Positions 26,978-35,497 of a stretch of DNA of 64,000 nt are shown here, one piece after another (position 1 is the first letter of the stretch; each line of letters begins with the position of its first letter). A program made the translations under genes and the position numbers. Under the pieces are notes generated by a model, which was not told the origin of the DNA, made no database searches, and was given only the letters and a program-made list of their open reading frames with translations. Source of the stretch: UBA10324 sp038326325 (GTDB lineage Bacteria; Bacteroidota; Bacteroidia; Chitinophagales; UBA10324); contig JBBQJW010000012.1 in NCBI GenBank assembly GCA_038326325.1, positions 1 through 64,000 of the forward strand, in the 5' to 3' direction.

Positions 26978-27538
26978 TTATCGAGAAATAATCTTCTCTA
27001 CCTCTTTCGCGAAATGTTCGTGTTCGAGTCGTTGAATTTTTTGTGAAATGATTAAGGCGGTATCATTTTCATCTATCAATACATCCTCCTGAAAAATTAT
27101 TTCTCCTTTGTCAAATTCTTCATTCACAAAATGAATCGTGATTCCTGTTTTTTTTTCTCCGGAATTTTTTACGACTTCATGCACCTTCATTCCATACATT
27201 CCTTTTCCGCCAAACTTTGGAAGAAGTGAAGGATGGATATTGATAATTTGGTGTGGAAATTCTTTAATCACTTCGGCGGGAATCAACCACAAATAACCAG
27301 CGAGCACAATGAAATCTATTTTGTGATTCCGCAATTCGGTAATCAGTCTTTGCGGAGAATCATTTTTTGAAATAAGTAAGTAAGGAATTTTTTCAATGGA
27401 AGAAATCGAAAGCACTTCCGCTTTTTCGTTGTTGCAAGCGACGAGAGAAATCTTCGCCTCGGAATTATTTCTGAAATGGTCAATTAGCTTTTTCGCGTTA
27501 GTCCCTTTTCCTGAAGCGAAAATTGCGATGTGTTTCAT
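26978..27538 (-). CDS. purN: Phosphoribosylglycinamide formyltransferase
   Basis: 186 residues. It uses 10-formyl-tetrahydrofolate to formylate GAR in purine synthesis. The N-terminal IAIFASGKGTNAKKLI phosphate-binding loop, the catalytic IINIHPSLLPKFGG (Asn and His) and GITIHFVNEEFDKGEII with its Asp are all present. Two genes away from purD on the same strand but separated by gcvT and comB, so regulation may be independent. Confidence 0.96.
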   Translation of the reverse strand: MKHIAIFASGKGTNAKKLIDHFRNNSEAKISLVACNNEKAEVLSISSIEKIPYLLISKNDSPQRLITELRNHKIDFIVLAGYLWLIPAEVIKEFPHQIINIHPSLLPKFGGKGMYGMKVHEVVKNSGEKKTGITIHFVNEEFDKGEIIFQEDVLIDENDTALIISQKIQRLEHEHFAKEVEKIISR

Positions 27539-27566
27539 CTATACGAGAAAGGCGAAATATGAAAAT

Positions 27567-27869
27567 TTATCCGAACAATGGATTATTACTTATCAATCTT
27601 TTACTATGATGAACAGTAATGATATCAATTCTCTTTTTAGAAACTATTTGATAAATAATTCTGTAATTTCCAAGAATGAGTTCTCTGATTTCTTCATTAT
27701 TTATTTCAGGAACAATTCTTCCAGCTTTCGGAAGCGAAGAAAGAATTTCTGCTGACTGAAAAAACCTTGCTGCTTGAATCTTCGCAAACCTCAGAGAATC
27801 ATTTGCTATAAACTGAGCAATGTTTTCAATGTCATCGAGTGCTAGGTTAGTCCAGTTTACTTCAACCAT
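27567..27869 (-). CDS. RelE/ParE superfamily toxin
   Basis: 100 residues. The compact RelE/ParE fold is indicated by VNWTNLALDDIENIAQFIA (N-terminal helix), RAGRIVPEI-like turn (here LPKAGRIVPE), IRELILGNYRIIYQIV and the terminal ITVHHSKR segment, whose His and basic residues fit ParE/RelE toxins. Members either cut mRNA on the ribosome or poison gyrase; which applies is not clear. It overlaps the upstream small gene by 13 bases, the usual antitoxin-then-toxin order. Confidence 0.87.
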   Translation of the reverse strand: MVEVNWTNLALDDIENIAQFIANDSLRFAKIQAARFFQSAEILSSLPKAGRIVPEINNEEIRELILGNYRIIYQIVSKKRIDIITVHHSKRLISNNPLFG

Positions 27870-28039
27870 TTTTTCAACTTCTCTTTTGCAGATTTTGTTG
27901 AGCGAATTTTTCCATTGGCAGACTGCTCCAATCCGTTTTCAATTTTCTCGAGTAGAATGATGCGGTCAATCACATCATCAAAAGAAAATTTTTCAGGAAG
28001 GTCTTTGATACTGCTTAAGAGTTGCGCTTTGGTTAACAT
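27857..28039 (-). CDS. Putative antitoxin of the RelE/ParE pair
   Basis: 60 residues from the preferred ATG. It is helical and charged: MLTKAQLLSSIKDLPEKFS, then FDDVIDRIILLEKIENGLEQS and a Lys-rich end. The FSFDDVIDRIILLEKIE pattern is common in short Bacteroidota antitoxins that accompany ParE-like toxins; no DNA-binding domain is obvious. The frame is open six codons further upstream, but a TACTTTTG element lies at 28062-28055 and would overlap that start. Assignment as antitoxin rests mainly on its position. Confidence 0.75.
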   Translation of the reverse strand: MLTKAQLLSSIKDLPEKFSFDDVIDRIILLEKIENGLEQSANGKIRSTKSAKEKLKKWLK

Positions 28040-28054
28040 CAAAAAAAATTTTTT

Positions 28055-28062
28055 CAAAAGTA
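28055..28062 (-). promoter_or_regulatory. TAnnTTTG -7 element of the RelE/ParE toxin-antitoxin pair
   Basis: Minus-strand TACTTTTG, 15 bases before the ATG at 28039. No -33 TTG at standard spacing was noticed. Confidence 0.45.
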
Positions 28063-28114
28063 AGTGTTGCGAACAGAATTATTCTTCTGGAAAATTTTTC
28101 ATTTGAATTCTCCA

Positions 28115-29602
28115 TCACATTCCCAATTCCTGAATAAATATTTTCTGGAAAAGTGCAGTGGCATTACTCAGTCCGTCTAACTTCTGCAATTCGAGCGAAG
28201 AGAAAATAAAATTAACCTGACCGCTACCATTTGTTTTCGAAGCCATCACAGTGGAAATTCCGCTCCATGGAAATGTTATTAAAGAACTATCATTTCTTGC
28301 AGTAAGGTTTGCATTATAAATTGAAGTTGCCCCTGGATTTAAATTAAATGGTTTTGTATTAGTAGTAAGGAATGAATTTTCTAATAATGGATAACCGATT
28401 TGCTGAGGGAATAGACTTGATGTATCATATAGTATAAAAGAAGTATCCTGAAAAGAAATAAGTGATTGAACAGGAGTAAAATCTAAAAAAGTTGACTGGT
28501 TATCAAAAGTGGATGTTACATACAAAGCCATAAATAGCTTTCCGTTTAAGTTGAAAAAATTATCCAAAGTTTTTTGACCAATAGACAACGATTTTGTTGC
28601 GTCGTTGCTGAACCAAACGAGGTGACTGAACAAAGAAAAAATTCTCGACTGCGTTAAATTATCGGGGGCAAGTTGCGTGTAAACTCCCGCCTGCTGTTTA
28701 AAAAGATTGAGCGTGTCGAATGCCGTTACACCCGCGCCGCTGAGATTCTGCGAATAATAAGTTAAGGCTGTTGCACTTTGCGCAGGTGAAGTGTATGCTT
28801 CGACTAACAAATTAGTTGAAACAGGTTTCTTTATAAAAATTTTATAAGAAGAAACATACGCCGACTTCGCTTCTGATTTATCAATCGCTCGAATGAAAAG
28901 ATGATTGGTATCATTGAGCATCATTCCGTTAATGTTGAGTGACTGTGCAGTTAAATCGTTGTTCGCGAAAACATTACATGGCGGTGTAACGGTGGTGAAA
29001 GTTGTCGCCATAAATGTTCCGCTGGTGGCTGTTACATCGAGTGAGTAAGGAGTTTGCGCGGTGTCGTTCCAGCAGAGTTCGTATCGCAATAAATTTTCGT
29101 TGCCGTCGGGATCGGTTCCTTTCCAATAAAATTTAACAACAGGAAATGTAACAGTGGGATTATTTGTTCCTGACACGAAGGCGACTGAAGGCGCGGAATT
29201 TTTTACCGGCAATCCTAATCGGGCGGGGGTCGCGTCGGGCGCGTTAAGATTATCAATGGCTCTTACATAAAAAGTAAAATCAACGGTGTCTTTTCCGGCG
29301 GGAATGGAAAGAATAAATGCGCTGTCTTGTTTTGTCGTGAAGTTCCATACGGTTGATGAGGTAATCACGCTGTCGAAAGTGAATTCATATCCTTTCACGA
29401 ATCCGTCGGCGTCGTCGCCCCACCATTGCAGCTCCACCTGCGCGTTCATTCTGTCGGCGCCGATTCGAATGATTGTATCAATAATGGTGTGTGTTTCAGG
29501 AGCGAGGTTGTCATTCAGGTTTCCTTCTAATTCCGTTTTGCAGGAAAAGAGAACGCTGAAACAGGCGAATGAAATAAAAATGAAAAATGAAATCCGGTTC
29601 AC
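28115..29602 (-). CDS. Outer-membrane lipoprotein with fibronectin/Ig-like modules
   Basis: 495 residues. The signal peptide ends ACFSVLFSC, a lipobox with the acylated Cys at about residue 21. Two beta-sandwich modules follow: one with VELQWWGDDADGFVKGYEFTFD (part: WWGDDADGFVKGYEF) and one with FYWKGTDPDGNENLLRYELCWND (part: GTDPDGNENLLRYEL), both typical fibronectin III-like domains of Bacteroidota lipoproteins. The C-terminal ~220 residues (VEAYTSPAQSATALTYYS onward) look like an uncharacterised globular domain. Its function is unknown; it is probably surface or periplasmic. Confidence 0.8.
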   Translation of the reverse strand: MNRISFFIFISFACFSVLFSCKTELEGNLNDNLAPETHTIIDTIIRIGADRMNAQVELQWWGDDADGFVKGYEFTFDSVITSSTVWNFTTKQDSAFILSIPAGKDTVDFTFYVRAIDNLNAPDATPARLGLPVKNSAPSVAFVSGTNNPTVTFPVVKFYWKGTDPDGNENLLRYELCWNDTAQTPYSLDVTATSGTFMATTFTTVTPPCNVFANNDLTAQSLNINGMMLNDTNHLFIRAIDKSEAKSAYVSSYKIFIKKPVSTNLLVEAYTSPAQSATALTYYSQNLSGAGVTAFDTLNLFKQQAGVYTQLAPDNLTQSRIFSLFSHLVWFSNDATKSLSIGQKTLDNFFNLNGKLFMALYVTSTFDNQSTFLDFTPVQSLISFQDTSFILYDTSSLFPQQIGYPLLENSFLTTNTKPFNLNPGATSIYNANLTARNDSSLITFPWSGISTVMASKTNGSGQVNFIFSSLELQKLDGLSNATALFQKIFIQELGM

Positions 29603-29729
29603 GGTGGCGAATGTAAAACGAATTAAGATTTATGATTTAGTTCGTAAATTATTTTTTGTTTTAATAACACTCATTAATGCTTCGCGTTTCAGAATTGAGA
29701 TTGTTTCTGAATTAAGGATTTAGAAAGGT

Positions 29730-29754
29730 ATGCGGTTGCAAATTGTGACCGCAT
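29730..29754. repeat. Upstream copy of the ORF6N palindrome
   Basis: ATGCGGTTGCAA-A-TTGTGACCGCAT is a 25-bp near-palindrome (two arm mismatches) lying 100 bp before the ORF6N start. It is 23/25 identical to the perfect palindrome at 30038-30062 inside that gene. It may be an operator or the remnant of a second gene copy. Confidence 0.75.
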
Positions 29755-29854
29755 CATTTCATCACAAATCGTAAAGACATAGCTATCAACTATTTTTAGT
29801 TAGGCGAATTTTTCATTTAAGAAATTATTTTTAGCGTCGAAAAACTTAAGGTAA

Positions 29855-30361
29855 ATGCGCCTACAAATAATTCAGAGGAAGATTTTTGAAATAAGAGGAC
29901 AAAAGGTAATGTTGGATTTTGACCTTGCTGAATTGTATGAAGTTGAAACAAAAGTTTTGAATCAGGCGGTGAAACGCAATGTGGAGCGATTCCCCGAAAG
30001 GTTTATGTTTCGGCTAACAGCGAGCGAATGGAGAAACATGCGGTCACAAATTGTGACCGCATCACTGCAAAGCAAAAGAAACATCGCTGTTACACCCTTT
30101 GCGTTTACGGAACACGGAGTAACCATGTTAGCCAGCGTATTGAGAAGCAAGAAGGCGATAAAGATGAACATTGCCATTGTTGAAGCTTTTATCGCACTGA
30201 AAGAATTTGCTCTCAACTACAAAGAATTTTCTGACACGCTGAAGAAACTTGAAAGCAAGTACAACAAGCAGTTCAAAGACATTTATGAAGCGATAAATTA
30301 TTTGCTTAACAAAGACAAACAGGAAACCACCCAAAAGGAAAGAAAGCGGATTGGGTTTTGA
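29855..30361 (+). CDS. ORF6N domain (KilA-N-like) DNA-binding protein
   Basis: 168 residues. The ORF6N domain (1-~95) is clear: IFEIRGQKVMLDFDLAELYEVETKVLNQAVKRN (part: VMLDFDLAELYEVETKVLNQ), then RFPERFMFRLTASEW, NMRSQIVTAS and AFTEHGVTMLASVL. The C-terminal part (EAFIALKEFALNYKEF ... LESKYNKQFKDIYEAINYLL) is helical, probably dimerising. ORF6N domains occur in phage and mobile-element regulators. The region encoding NMRSQIVTASL carries a perfect 25-bp palindrome. It is a lone gene between a lipoprotein and a T9SS protein gene. Confidence 0.9.
   Translation: MRLQIIQRKIFEIRGQKVMLDFDLAELYEVETKVLNQAVKRNVERFPERFMFRLTASEWRNMRSQIVTASLQSKRNIAVTPFAFTEHGVTMLASVLRSKKAIKMNIAIVEAFIALKEFALNYKEFSDTLKKLESKYNKQFKDIYEAINYLLNKDKQETTQKERKRIGF
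30038..30062. repeat. Perfect 25-bp palindrome inside the ORF6N gene
   Basis: ATGCGGTCACAA-A-TTGTGACCGCAT is a perfect 12+1+12 inverted repeat encoding MRSQIVTA in frame. See the near-copy at 29730-29754. Confidence 0.9.
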
Positions 30362-30420
30362 GAATGACAAAAGTTTCGCGTCTGTTCTTCTCCCTTTTTA
30401 GAAGAAGTTAGATGGGGTGC

Positions 30421-32004
30421 TTATTCCTTCACAAATTTCTTACAAAAGAAATTTTCGTTGTTTGAAATTGCAATCTCATAAATGCCGGAAGGCAAATCAG
30501 AAATATTGACGCCGCTGTTTTGTTCTGTAACGCTTTTGCTTTTCACTTGCTGACCAAGCAGATTAAAAATTTTGATTTGCGATTCTCCTTGCGGAAGATT
30601 GGAGAGTTTTATTTCGTTGGTGGTAGGGTTGGGGGAAAGGGAAATTTCAGATTGAGGTGTAACAGTTGGTGTTCCATTTGGTAATTGCGTCACAACATTT
30701 ACAGTTGCAATTGACATATCTTCTTCAACTTTAAAAATGTAAGTGGAAGAATCGCAGTAAGTACTTGTGCATCCTGCTCCGTCATTAATTGTAACGCAGA
30801 TTGGATAAAATCCTGGATTGGAATATATGTGAGAAGGTGTTGCTCCTGTTGATGTAGTTCCATCACCCCAACTCCATAAATAATTTATTGGGGTACTTCC
30901 AGTACATTGATTTAATGCAAACCAGTTATGCGCGATACTTGTGTCATGCGACATAGTAAAATTTGCAGAGCATCCTGAATTCAAATCGTAGGTTACAAAA
31001 AACATTGGGGTTCCCGGATAAGCATTTCCACTTACTATAATTTCACCATCAATAATTTCAAACGACGCACAACCTAATTCATATGGTAACATCACCGATA
31101 TTGGAATAATTGAAACACTTTGATTTTGAAGATTATAATAGGAAATCTGATAAAACATGTTGTTTGTATCATTATAGGTCAAGTAATAAATATTTCCATT
31201 GTAATACCGGCATCTCAGATTATTGAAAAAAACATTTTGACATAAATCGCTAATTGGAATTGAGAAAAGCCCGCTGTCTTGAGAATGAGCATTCAAAAAT
31301 AACATCGCGCCAAAATTTGAATTAATGTCTTGGTCAGAAATTTCAAATAAAGTATTGTTAGGAGTTACGCCATAATCTTCATTAGAAAAATTTGAGTAGA
31401 AATTAGAATACATCGGAATACTAATTCCGGTAGAGATATGAAAAACACCAATGCCCAATACACTATTTGATATAAATATGGAATCTCCATTTACTTTAAA
31501 AATGTGCTCGGCAGCAAAAAATGGAATTATCACTGTGGAATTTGTTTGAAGGTTAACAATGTTATCATCATTATTTAGTGTGTCGAAGGCCACCGCATAT
31601 ACATTTCCGATAGCATCAGTCTCGACTGAAAAAAAATGAAAGTCTGGAAAATTGTTATACAATATCCAGGAGACTCCATTAAAATGATAAAGATTTTTAC
31701 GACCTAACCACCATATTCTGTTTTGATTATCAATAGCAATATCAGTATGATTTTGACCAATGAATTCGATGGTTGAATCGATCGGTGCATCTGAAACAAA
31801 ACTCCATAATCCATTTACTCTTTTGAACAACCCCGTATCTGTTGCGACCCACAAATTGCCGATCGAGTCTTTGGCGATAGAACTAACAAGAGTCTCATCT
31901 GTATTGACACAAGTAAATCCAAATAAGACATTAGAATTCCAGGTTTGTGCTTTAATAATTTGAAAACTAAAAAAGAGAAAAGAGAAGAGTAAAACCTTTT
32001 TCAC
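30421..32004 (-). CDS. Secreted beta-propeller / PKD protein with T9SS type A domain
   Basis: 527 residues with a signal peptide ending QIIKAQ. Residues ~35-340 read as a beta propeller of the two-component-regulator type, with IAKDSIGNLWVATDTGLFK and IAIDNQNRIWWLGRKNLYHF blades (quoted in part). A PKD domain (~355-425) has YLWSWGDGTTSTGATPSHIY. The end, SLSPNPTTNEIKLSNLPQGE with IKIFNLLGQQV, is a T9SS type A sorting domain. Role unknown, presumably a surface protein. The end lies 60 bp from the convergent ORF6N gene. Confidence 0.85.
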   Translation of the reverse strand: MKKVLLFSFLFFSFQIIKAQTWNSNVLFGFTCVNTDETLVSSIAKDSIGNLWVATDTGLFKRVNGLWSFVSDAPIDSTIEFIGQNHTDIAIDNQNRIWWLGRKNLYHFNGVSWILYNNFPDFHFFSVETDAIGNVYAVAFDTLNNDDNIVNLQTNSTVIIPFFAAEHIFKVNGDSIFISNSVLGIGVFHISTGISIPMYSNFYSNFSNEDYGVTPNNTLFEISDQDINSNFGAMLFLNAHSQDSGLFSIPISDLCQNVFFNNLRCRYYNGNIYYLTYNDTNNMFYQISYYNLQNQSVSIIPISVMLPYELGCASFEIIDGEIIVSGNAYPGTPMFFVTYDLNSGCSANFTMSHDTSIAHNWFALNQCTGSTPINYLWSWGDGTTSTGATPSHIYSNPGFYPICVTINDGAGCTSTYCDSSTYIFKVEEDMSIATVNVVTQLPNGTPTVTPQSEISLSPNPTTNEIKLSNLPQGESQIKIFNLLGQQVKSKSVTEQNSGVNISDLPSGIYEIAISNNENFFCKKFVKE

Positions 32005-32090
32005 CTTGAAATATTTTGAGTGAAAGTAAATTCAAAATTCTGAAATGAAAACTTCTAACATCATCACTCCCTAAGAACAAATGAACCACT

Positions 32091-32138
32091 GAAACTACAA
32101 ACTATTATAAGCCAGATTCTGCGAGAGCCATTTTTCTA
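32091..32138. repeat. 48-bp direct repeat: partial copy of the metH 3' end (distal copy)
   Basis: This stretch is 46/48 identical to 32730-32777, which contains the last 44 coding bases of metH including the stop. The homology ends abruptly on one side. The two copies enclose the DUF6883 and DUF4926 genes. Confidence 0.92.
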
Positions 32139-32145
32139 TAAGAAA

Positions 32146-32373
32146 TTAAGCAACTTTTCTCACATGAAAGATTTCCTTCTTCTCTGATGCAAGCCGCAAT
32201 TGTTTTGGTTGCAGCGTGGTAACAGCAAGAGTAGAACCATCTGTGGCAATAAACTCAACTTCGAATGCTGCATGTTTTTTATAAACATGAACAACAGTGC
32301 CCATATCGCCTGATGTAAGTTTCAGCTCAGGCAGGTCAACCTGCAAAATCACAATGTCGAGTTTGTTAATCAT
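32146..32373 (-). CDS. DUF4926 domain protein
   Basis: 75 residues from the ATG (a TTG three codons earlier is less likely). MINKLDIVILQVDLPELKLTSGDMGTVVHVY (part: GDMGTVVHVYKKHAAFEVEF) matches the DUF4926 family: small SH3-like barrels often encoded beside DUF6883 genes. The function is unknown; the pairing resembles a small toxin-antitoxin or immunity module but this is inference. It is the second gene of the cassette enclosed by direct repeats. Confidence 0.85.
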   Translation of the reverse strand: MINKLDIVILQVDLPELKLTSGDMGTVVHVYKKHAAFEVEFIATDGSTLAVTTLQPKQLRLASEKKEIFHVRKVA

Positions 32374-32391
32374 TTGACACAAAATTAATTT

Positions 32392-32724
32392 TTATTTCGG
32401 ATACACCGTTACAAGCCGCGCTTTTTTGCTTTTACCTTCAACTATCCAAACAGTTCTCACATTAATCATTTTTTTCTTCGGGGTTTTTATTTTTCCATCA
32501 ACAATAAAATTTACTCCATATTCCTTTTTCACCTGAGTGGTAATTTCATTTTTCGAAACGAGTCGTTGAATTGCCGCAACAAACTGAAAATATTTTTCTG
32601 CAGTAAATCCATGACTTCTGAAATAAGCCGCTTTCAAACTCCCGATTTTATGAGTGGGTGACAAAACATAACCTGTTACTTTCTCCAACGGAATTTCGAT
32701 TTCATATTGATTGGAAAGTTTCAT
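32392..32724 (-). CDS. DUF6883 domain protein
   Basis: 110 residues. The opening IPLEKVTGYVLSPTHKIGSLKAAYFRSHGF (part: GYVLSPTHKIGSLKAAYF) and the terminal VRTVWIVEGKSKKARLVTVYP fit the DUF6883 family, which has the look of a compact nuclease- or toxin-like fold (TVWIV...LVTVYP strand resembling BrnT/barnase-type ends). Enzymatic activity is speculation. It is followed 18 bases later by its usual partner DUF4926, and both lie in the same direction as metH, 9 bases from its stop codon. Confidence 0.75.
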   Translation of the reverse strand: MKLSNQYEIEIPLEKVTGYVLSPTHKIGSLKAAYFRSHGFTAEKYFQFVAAIQRLVSKNEITTQVKKEYGVNFIVDGKIKTPKKKMINVRTVWIVEGKSKKARLVTVYPK

Positions 32725-32729
32725 GCGTT

Positions 32730-32777
32730 GAAATTACAAACTATTATAAGCCAGATTTTGCGAGAGCCATTTTTCTA
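32730..32777. repeat. 48-bp direct repeat: metH 3' end (native copy)
   Basis: Contains the final codons (EKWLSQNLAYNSL) and stop of metH; 46/48 identical to 32091-32138. See that entry. Confidence 0.92.
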
Positions 32778-35445
32778 CTTCATCAACCGAAATGTTTTTT
32801 CGTTTCGCGTAATCTTCCACCTGGTCTTTCTCAATTTTTCCGACACCAAAATATTTTGATTCGGGATGGAAGAAATAAAATCCGCTAACGGATGACGCGG
32901 GATACATGGCAAAGTTTTCGGTGAGGTTTATTCCGGCTTGTTTCTCCGCATCGAGGAGCGCGAATAATTTTTTCTTCTCGGTATGGTCGGGACACGCGGG
33001 ATAACCCGGCGCGGGACGAACGCCTTCGTACTTTTCATGAATCAGTTGCTCGCTGGTGAGCGATTCATTTTTCGCATAGCCCCAATATTCTTTGCGCACC
33101 CGCTCGTGCATGTATTCAGTGAACGCTTCCGCCAATCTATCGGCGAGCGCTTTGAGCATGATGGAATTGTAATCGTCGTGCTGCTTTTCGAAATGTTCAA
33201 TCCATTTTTCAATTCCGATTCCGGCTGTTACAGCGAAGAAGCCGAGATAATCATTTGACTTATTTTCTTTCGGCGAAATAAAATCAGCGAGTGAATAATA
33301 AGATTCAGTCGCCGCCTTCTGATTTTGCTGACGAACAAAGCAAAATTTTTCTTTTACTTTTTTTCTTTCCTCGTCTTCATAAATCACCACATCATCGTCG
33401 TTGATTGTTTCGGCGGGATAAAATCCAATAACGGCGTTCGCGGTAATCATTTTCTCTTTCAGAATTCCGTCGAGCAACGCGTTCGCGTCATTGAAAAGTT
33501 TTGTCGCTTCCACTCCAACAACATTATCAGAAAGTATGGCGGGATATTTTCCGGCGAGTTCCCACGCCTGGAAGAAAGGAGTCCAGTCGATGTAGTTTCT
33601 GATTTTCTCCAATGGAAAATCAATAAATATTTTATTGCCGATGAACGATGGCTTAACGGGCTGATGATTTTTGAAATCAACTTTCAGTTTGTGTTCGCGC
33701 GCGAATTTCAACGACACGAAATTTTTATCGCGTCGTTTTCCCAAATGAGTTTCACGGAGTTCGTTGTATTCCTTCTTTACCTGTAAGCGAAATTTTTCTT
33801 TCGTTTCATCACTCAATAAATTTCCGGCGACTGGAACACCGCGCGAAGCGTCAAGCACATGCACAACAGCGCCGCTGTATTCCGGCGCGACTTTCACGGC
33901 CGTGTGAATGCGCGAAGTGGTCGCCCCGCCAATGAGCAATGGAATTTTAAATCCTTGTCGCTCCATTTCTTTCGCCACATGCACCATCTCGTCGAGCGAC
34001 GGGGTTATCAAACCGCTCAGCCCGATGATGTCAACTTTTTCCCTGATGGCCGCTTCCAGAATTTTTTCGCACGGAACCATCACACCGAGGTCAATGATTT
34101 TATAACTGTTACAGGCGAGCACCACGCCGACAATATTTTTTCCGATGTCGTGCACATCGCCTTTCACTGTAGCCATTAAAATTTTCCCGACGGCTTTCAC
34201 ATCGTTGTTCAATTCTTTTTCCGCTTCCATAAACGGATTGAGATACGCGACCGCTTTCTTCATCACGCGCGCGCTCTTCACCACCTGCGGTAAAAACATT
34301 TTTCCCGAGCCGAATAAATCTCCGACCACATTCATTCCATCCATCAGCGGACCTTCAATCACGAGAAGCGGTCTTCCTAATTTCAATCTCGCTTCTTCCG
34401 TATCAACATCAATGTATTCAACGATTCCCTTGATAAGCGCGTGCTTCAATCTTTCTTCCACAGTAGTATTTCTCCACGCTTCGTCGCGCTCCAGAACTTT
34501 TCCTTTCGATTTTATTCTGTCGGCGTACTGTATCAGTCGCTCTGTTGAATCGGCGCGGCGATTGAGTAACACATCTTCCGCCAACTCTAAAAGTTCCTTG
34601 TCAATCTCGTCGTACACGCCAACCATTCCGGCGTTCACGATTCCCATATCAAGACCGGCTTTGATGGCGTGATACAGAAACGCGGAGTGCATTGCTTCGC
34701 GCACGCCATTATTTCCTCTGAACGAAAATGAAATGTTGCTGATACCGCCGCTCACTTTCGCGTGCGGAAGATTTTCTTTAATCCATTTTGTGGCGCGGAT
34801 AAAATCGTTTGCGTAATTATTGTGCTCTTCCATTCCCGTAGCGACCGTGAGAATGTTCGGATCGAAAATGATATCGTGCGCGGGGAATTTCACCACCTTC
34901 GTGAGAATATCATAACTGCGCTTGCACACTTCAATCTTGCGCTCGAAAGTATCTGCCTGCCCCTTTTCATCGAACGCCATCACTACAACAGCAGCTCCGT
35001 AACGACGGACTTTTTTCGCGACGGCGATAAATTTTTCTTCCCCTTCCTTCAACGAAATCGAATTCACGATTCCTTTTCCCTGCAAACATTTCAGCCCTTC
35101 TTCAATCACGCTCCACTTCGACGAGTCAATCATGATGGGGACTTTCGCGATGTCGGGTTCGGCGGAAATCAGGTTGATGAATTTTTTCATCGCCGCTTCA
35201 CCGTCCAGCATTCCTTCGTCCATATTCACATCAATAACCTGCGCGCCGTTCTCCACTTGTTGTCGCGCTACTGCGACACCCGCTTCGTAATCACCTGCGA
35301 GAATCAGTCGCGCGAATTCTTTCGAGCCGGTGATATTAGTGCGCTCACCAATGTTCACGAAATTAGTTTCGGGTGTAAGCGTGAGCGGCTCTAATCCGCT
35401 GAGTCGTAAGTAAGGTTTTATAATTTTCTGTTCAGACATTTCCAA
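32734..35445 (-). CDS. metH: Cobalamin-dependent methionine synthase, folate/B12/activation subunit
   Basis: 903 residues. It lacks the homocysteine-binding module, which is encoded separately upstream. Order: pterin (methyl-THF) binding domain (~25-285, FVNIGERTNITGS, IDVNMDEGML); cobalamin-binding cap and Rossmann domain (~310-560) with the DVHDIGKN motif (430-437, His432 is the lower cobalt ligand); and the SAM-binding reactivation domain (~580-900) with ADRLAEAFTEYMHERVR and RPAPGYPACPDH. It remethylates homocysteine to methionine together with the other subunit. An in-frame ATG two codons later could also be the start. Under SAM-I riboswitch control by position. Confidence 0.96.
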   Translation of the reverse strand: MEMSEQKIIKPYLRLSGLEPLTLTPETNFVNIGERTNITGSKEFARLILAGDYEAGVAVARQQVENGAQVIDVNMDEGMLDGEAAMKKFINLISAEPDIAKVPIMIDSSKWSVIEEGLKCLQGKGIVNSISLKEGEEKFIAVAKKVRRYGAAVVVMAFDEKGQADTFERKIEVCKRSYDILTKVVKFPAHDIIFDPNILTVATGMEEHNNYANDFIRATKWIKENLPHAKVSGGISNISFSFRGNNGVREAMHSAFLYHAIKAGLDMGIVNAGMVGVYDEIDKELLELAEDVLLNRRADSTERLIQYADRIKSKGKVLERDEAWRNTTVEERLKHALIKGIVEYIDVDTEEARLKLGRPLLVIEGPLMDGMNVVGDLFGSGKMFLPQVVKSARVMKKAVAYLNPFMEAEKELNNDVKAVGKILMATVKGDVHDIGKNIVGVVLACNSYKIIDLGVMVPCEKILEAAIREKVDIIGLSGLITPSLDEMVHVAKEMERQGFKIPLLIGGATTSRIHTAVKVAPEYSGAVVHVLDASRGVPVAGNLLSDETKEKFRLQVKKEYNELRETHLGKRRDKNFVSLKFAREHKLKVDFKNHQPVKPSFIGNKIFIDFPLEKIRNYIDWTPFFQAWELAGKYPAILSDNVVGVEATKLFNDANALLDGILKEKMITANAVIGFYPAETINDDDVVIYEDEERKKVKEKFCFVRQQNQKAATESYYSLADFISPKENKSNDYLGFFAVTAGIGIEKWIEHFEKQHDDYNSIMLKALADRLAEAFTEYMHERVRKEYWGYAKNESLTSEQLIHEKYEGVRPAPGYPACPDHTEKKKLFALLDAEKQAGINLTENFAMYPASSVSGFYFFHPESKYFGVGKIEKDQVEDYAKRKNISVDEVEKWLSQNLAYNSL

Positions 35446-35448
35446 GGT

Positions 35449-35497
35449 TTTACCACTGAGTTACTCGGAGTTTTTTCACGGAGTAACACTGAGTTTT
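35449..35497. repeat. Inverted repeat arm at the 3' side of the GxxExxY gene
   Basis: The sequence ACCACTGAGTTACTCGGAG ... TTCACGGAGTAACACTGAG is an approximate reverse complement (about 80%) of 35871-35951 on the other side of the GxxExxY gene, and related to 42036-42125. Confidence 0.75.

Noticed and set aside
33325..35394. Long open frames on the plus strand (up to 210 codons)
   Set aside because: They lie antisense to metH, whose domains and motifs are continuous on the minus strand; none of the plus-strand translations shows a recognisable domain.
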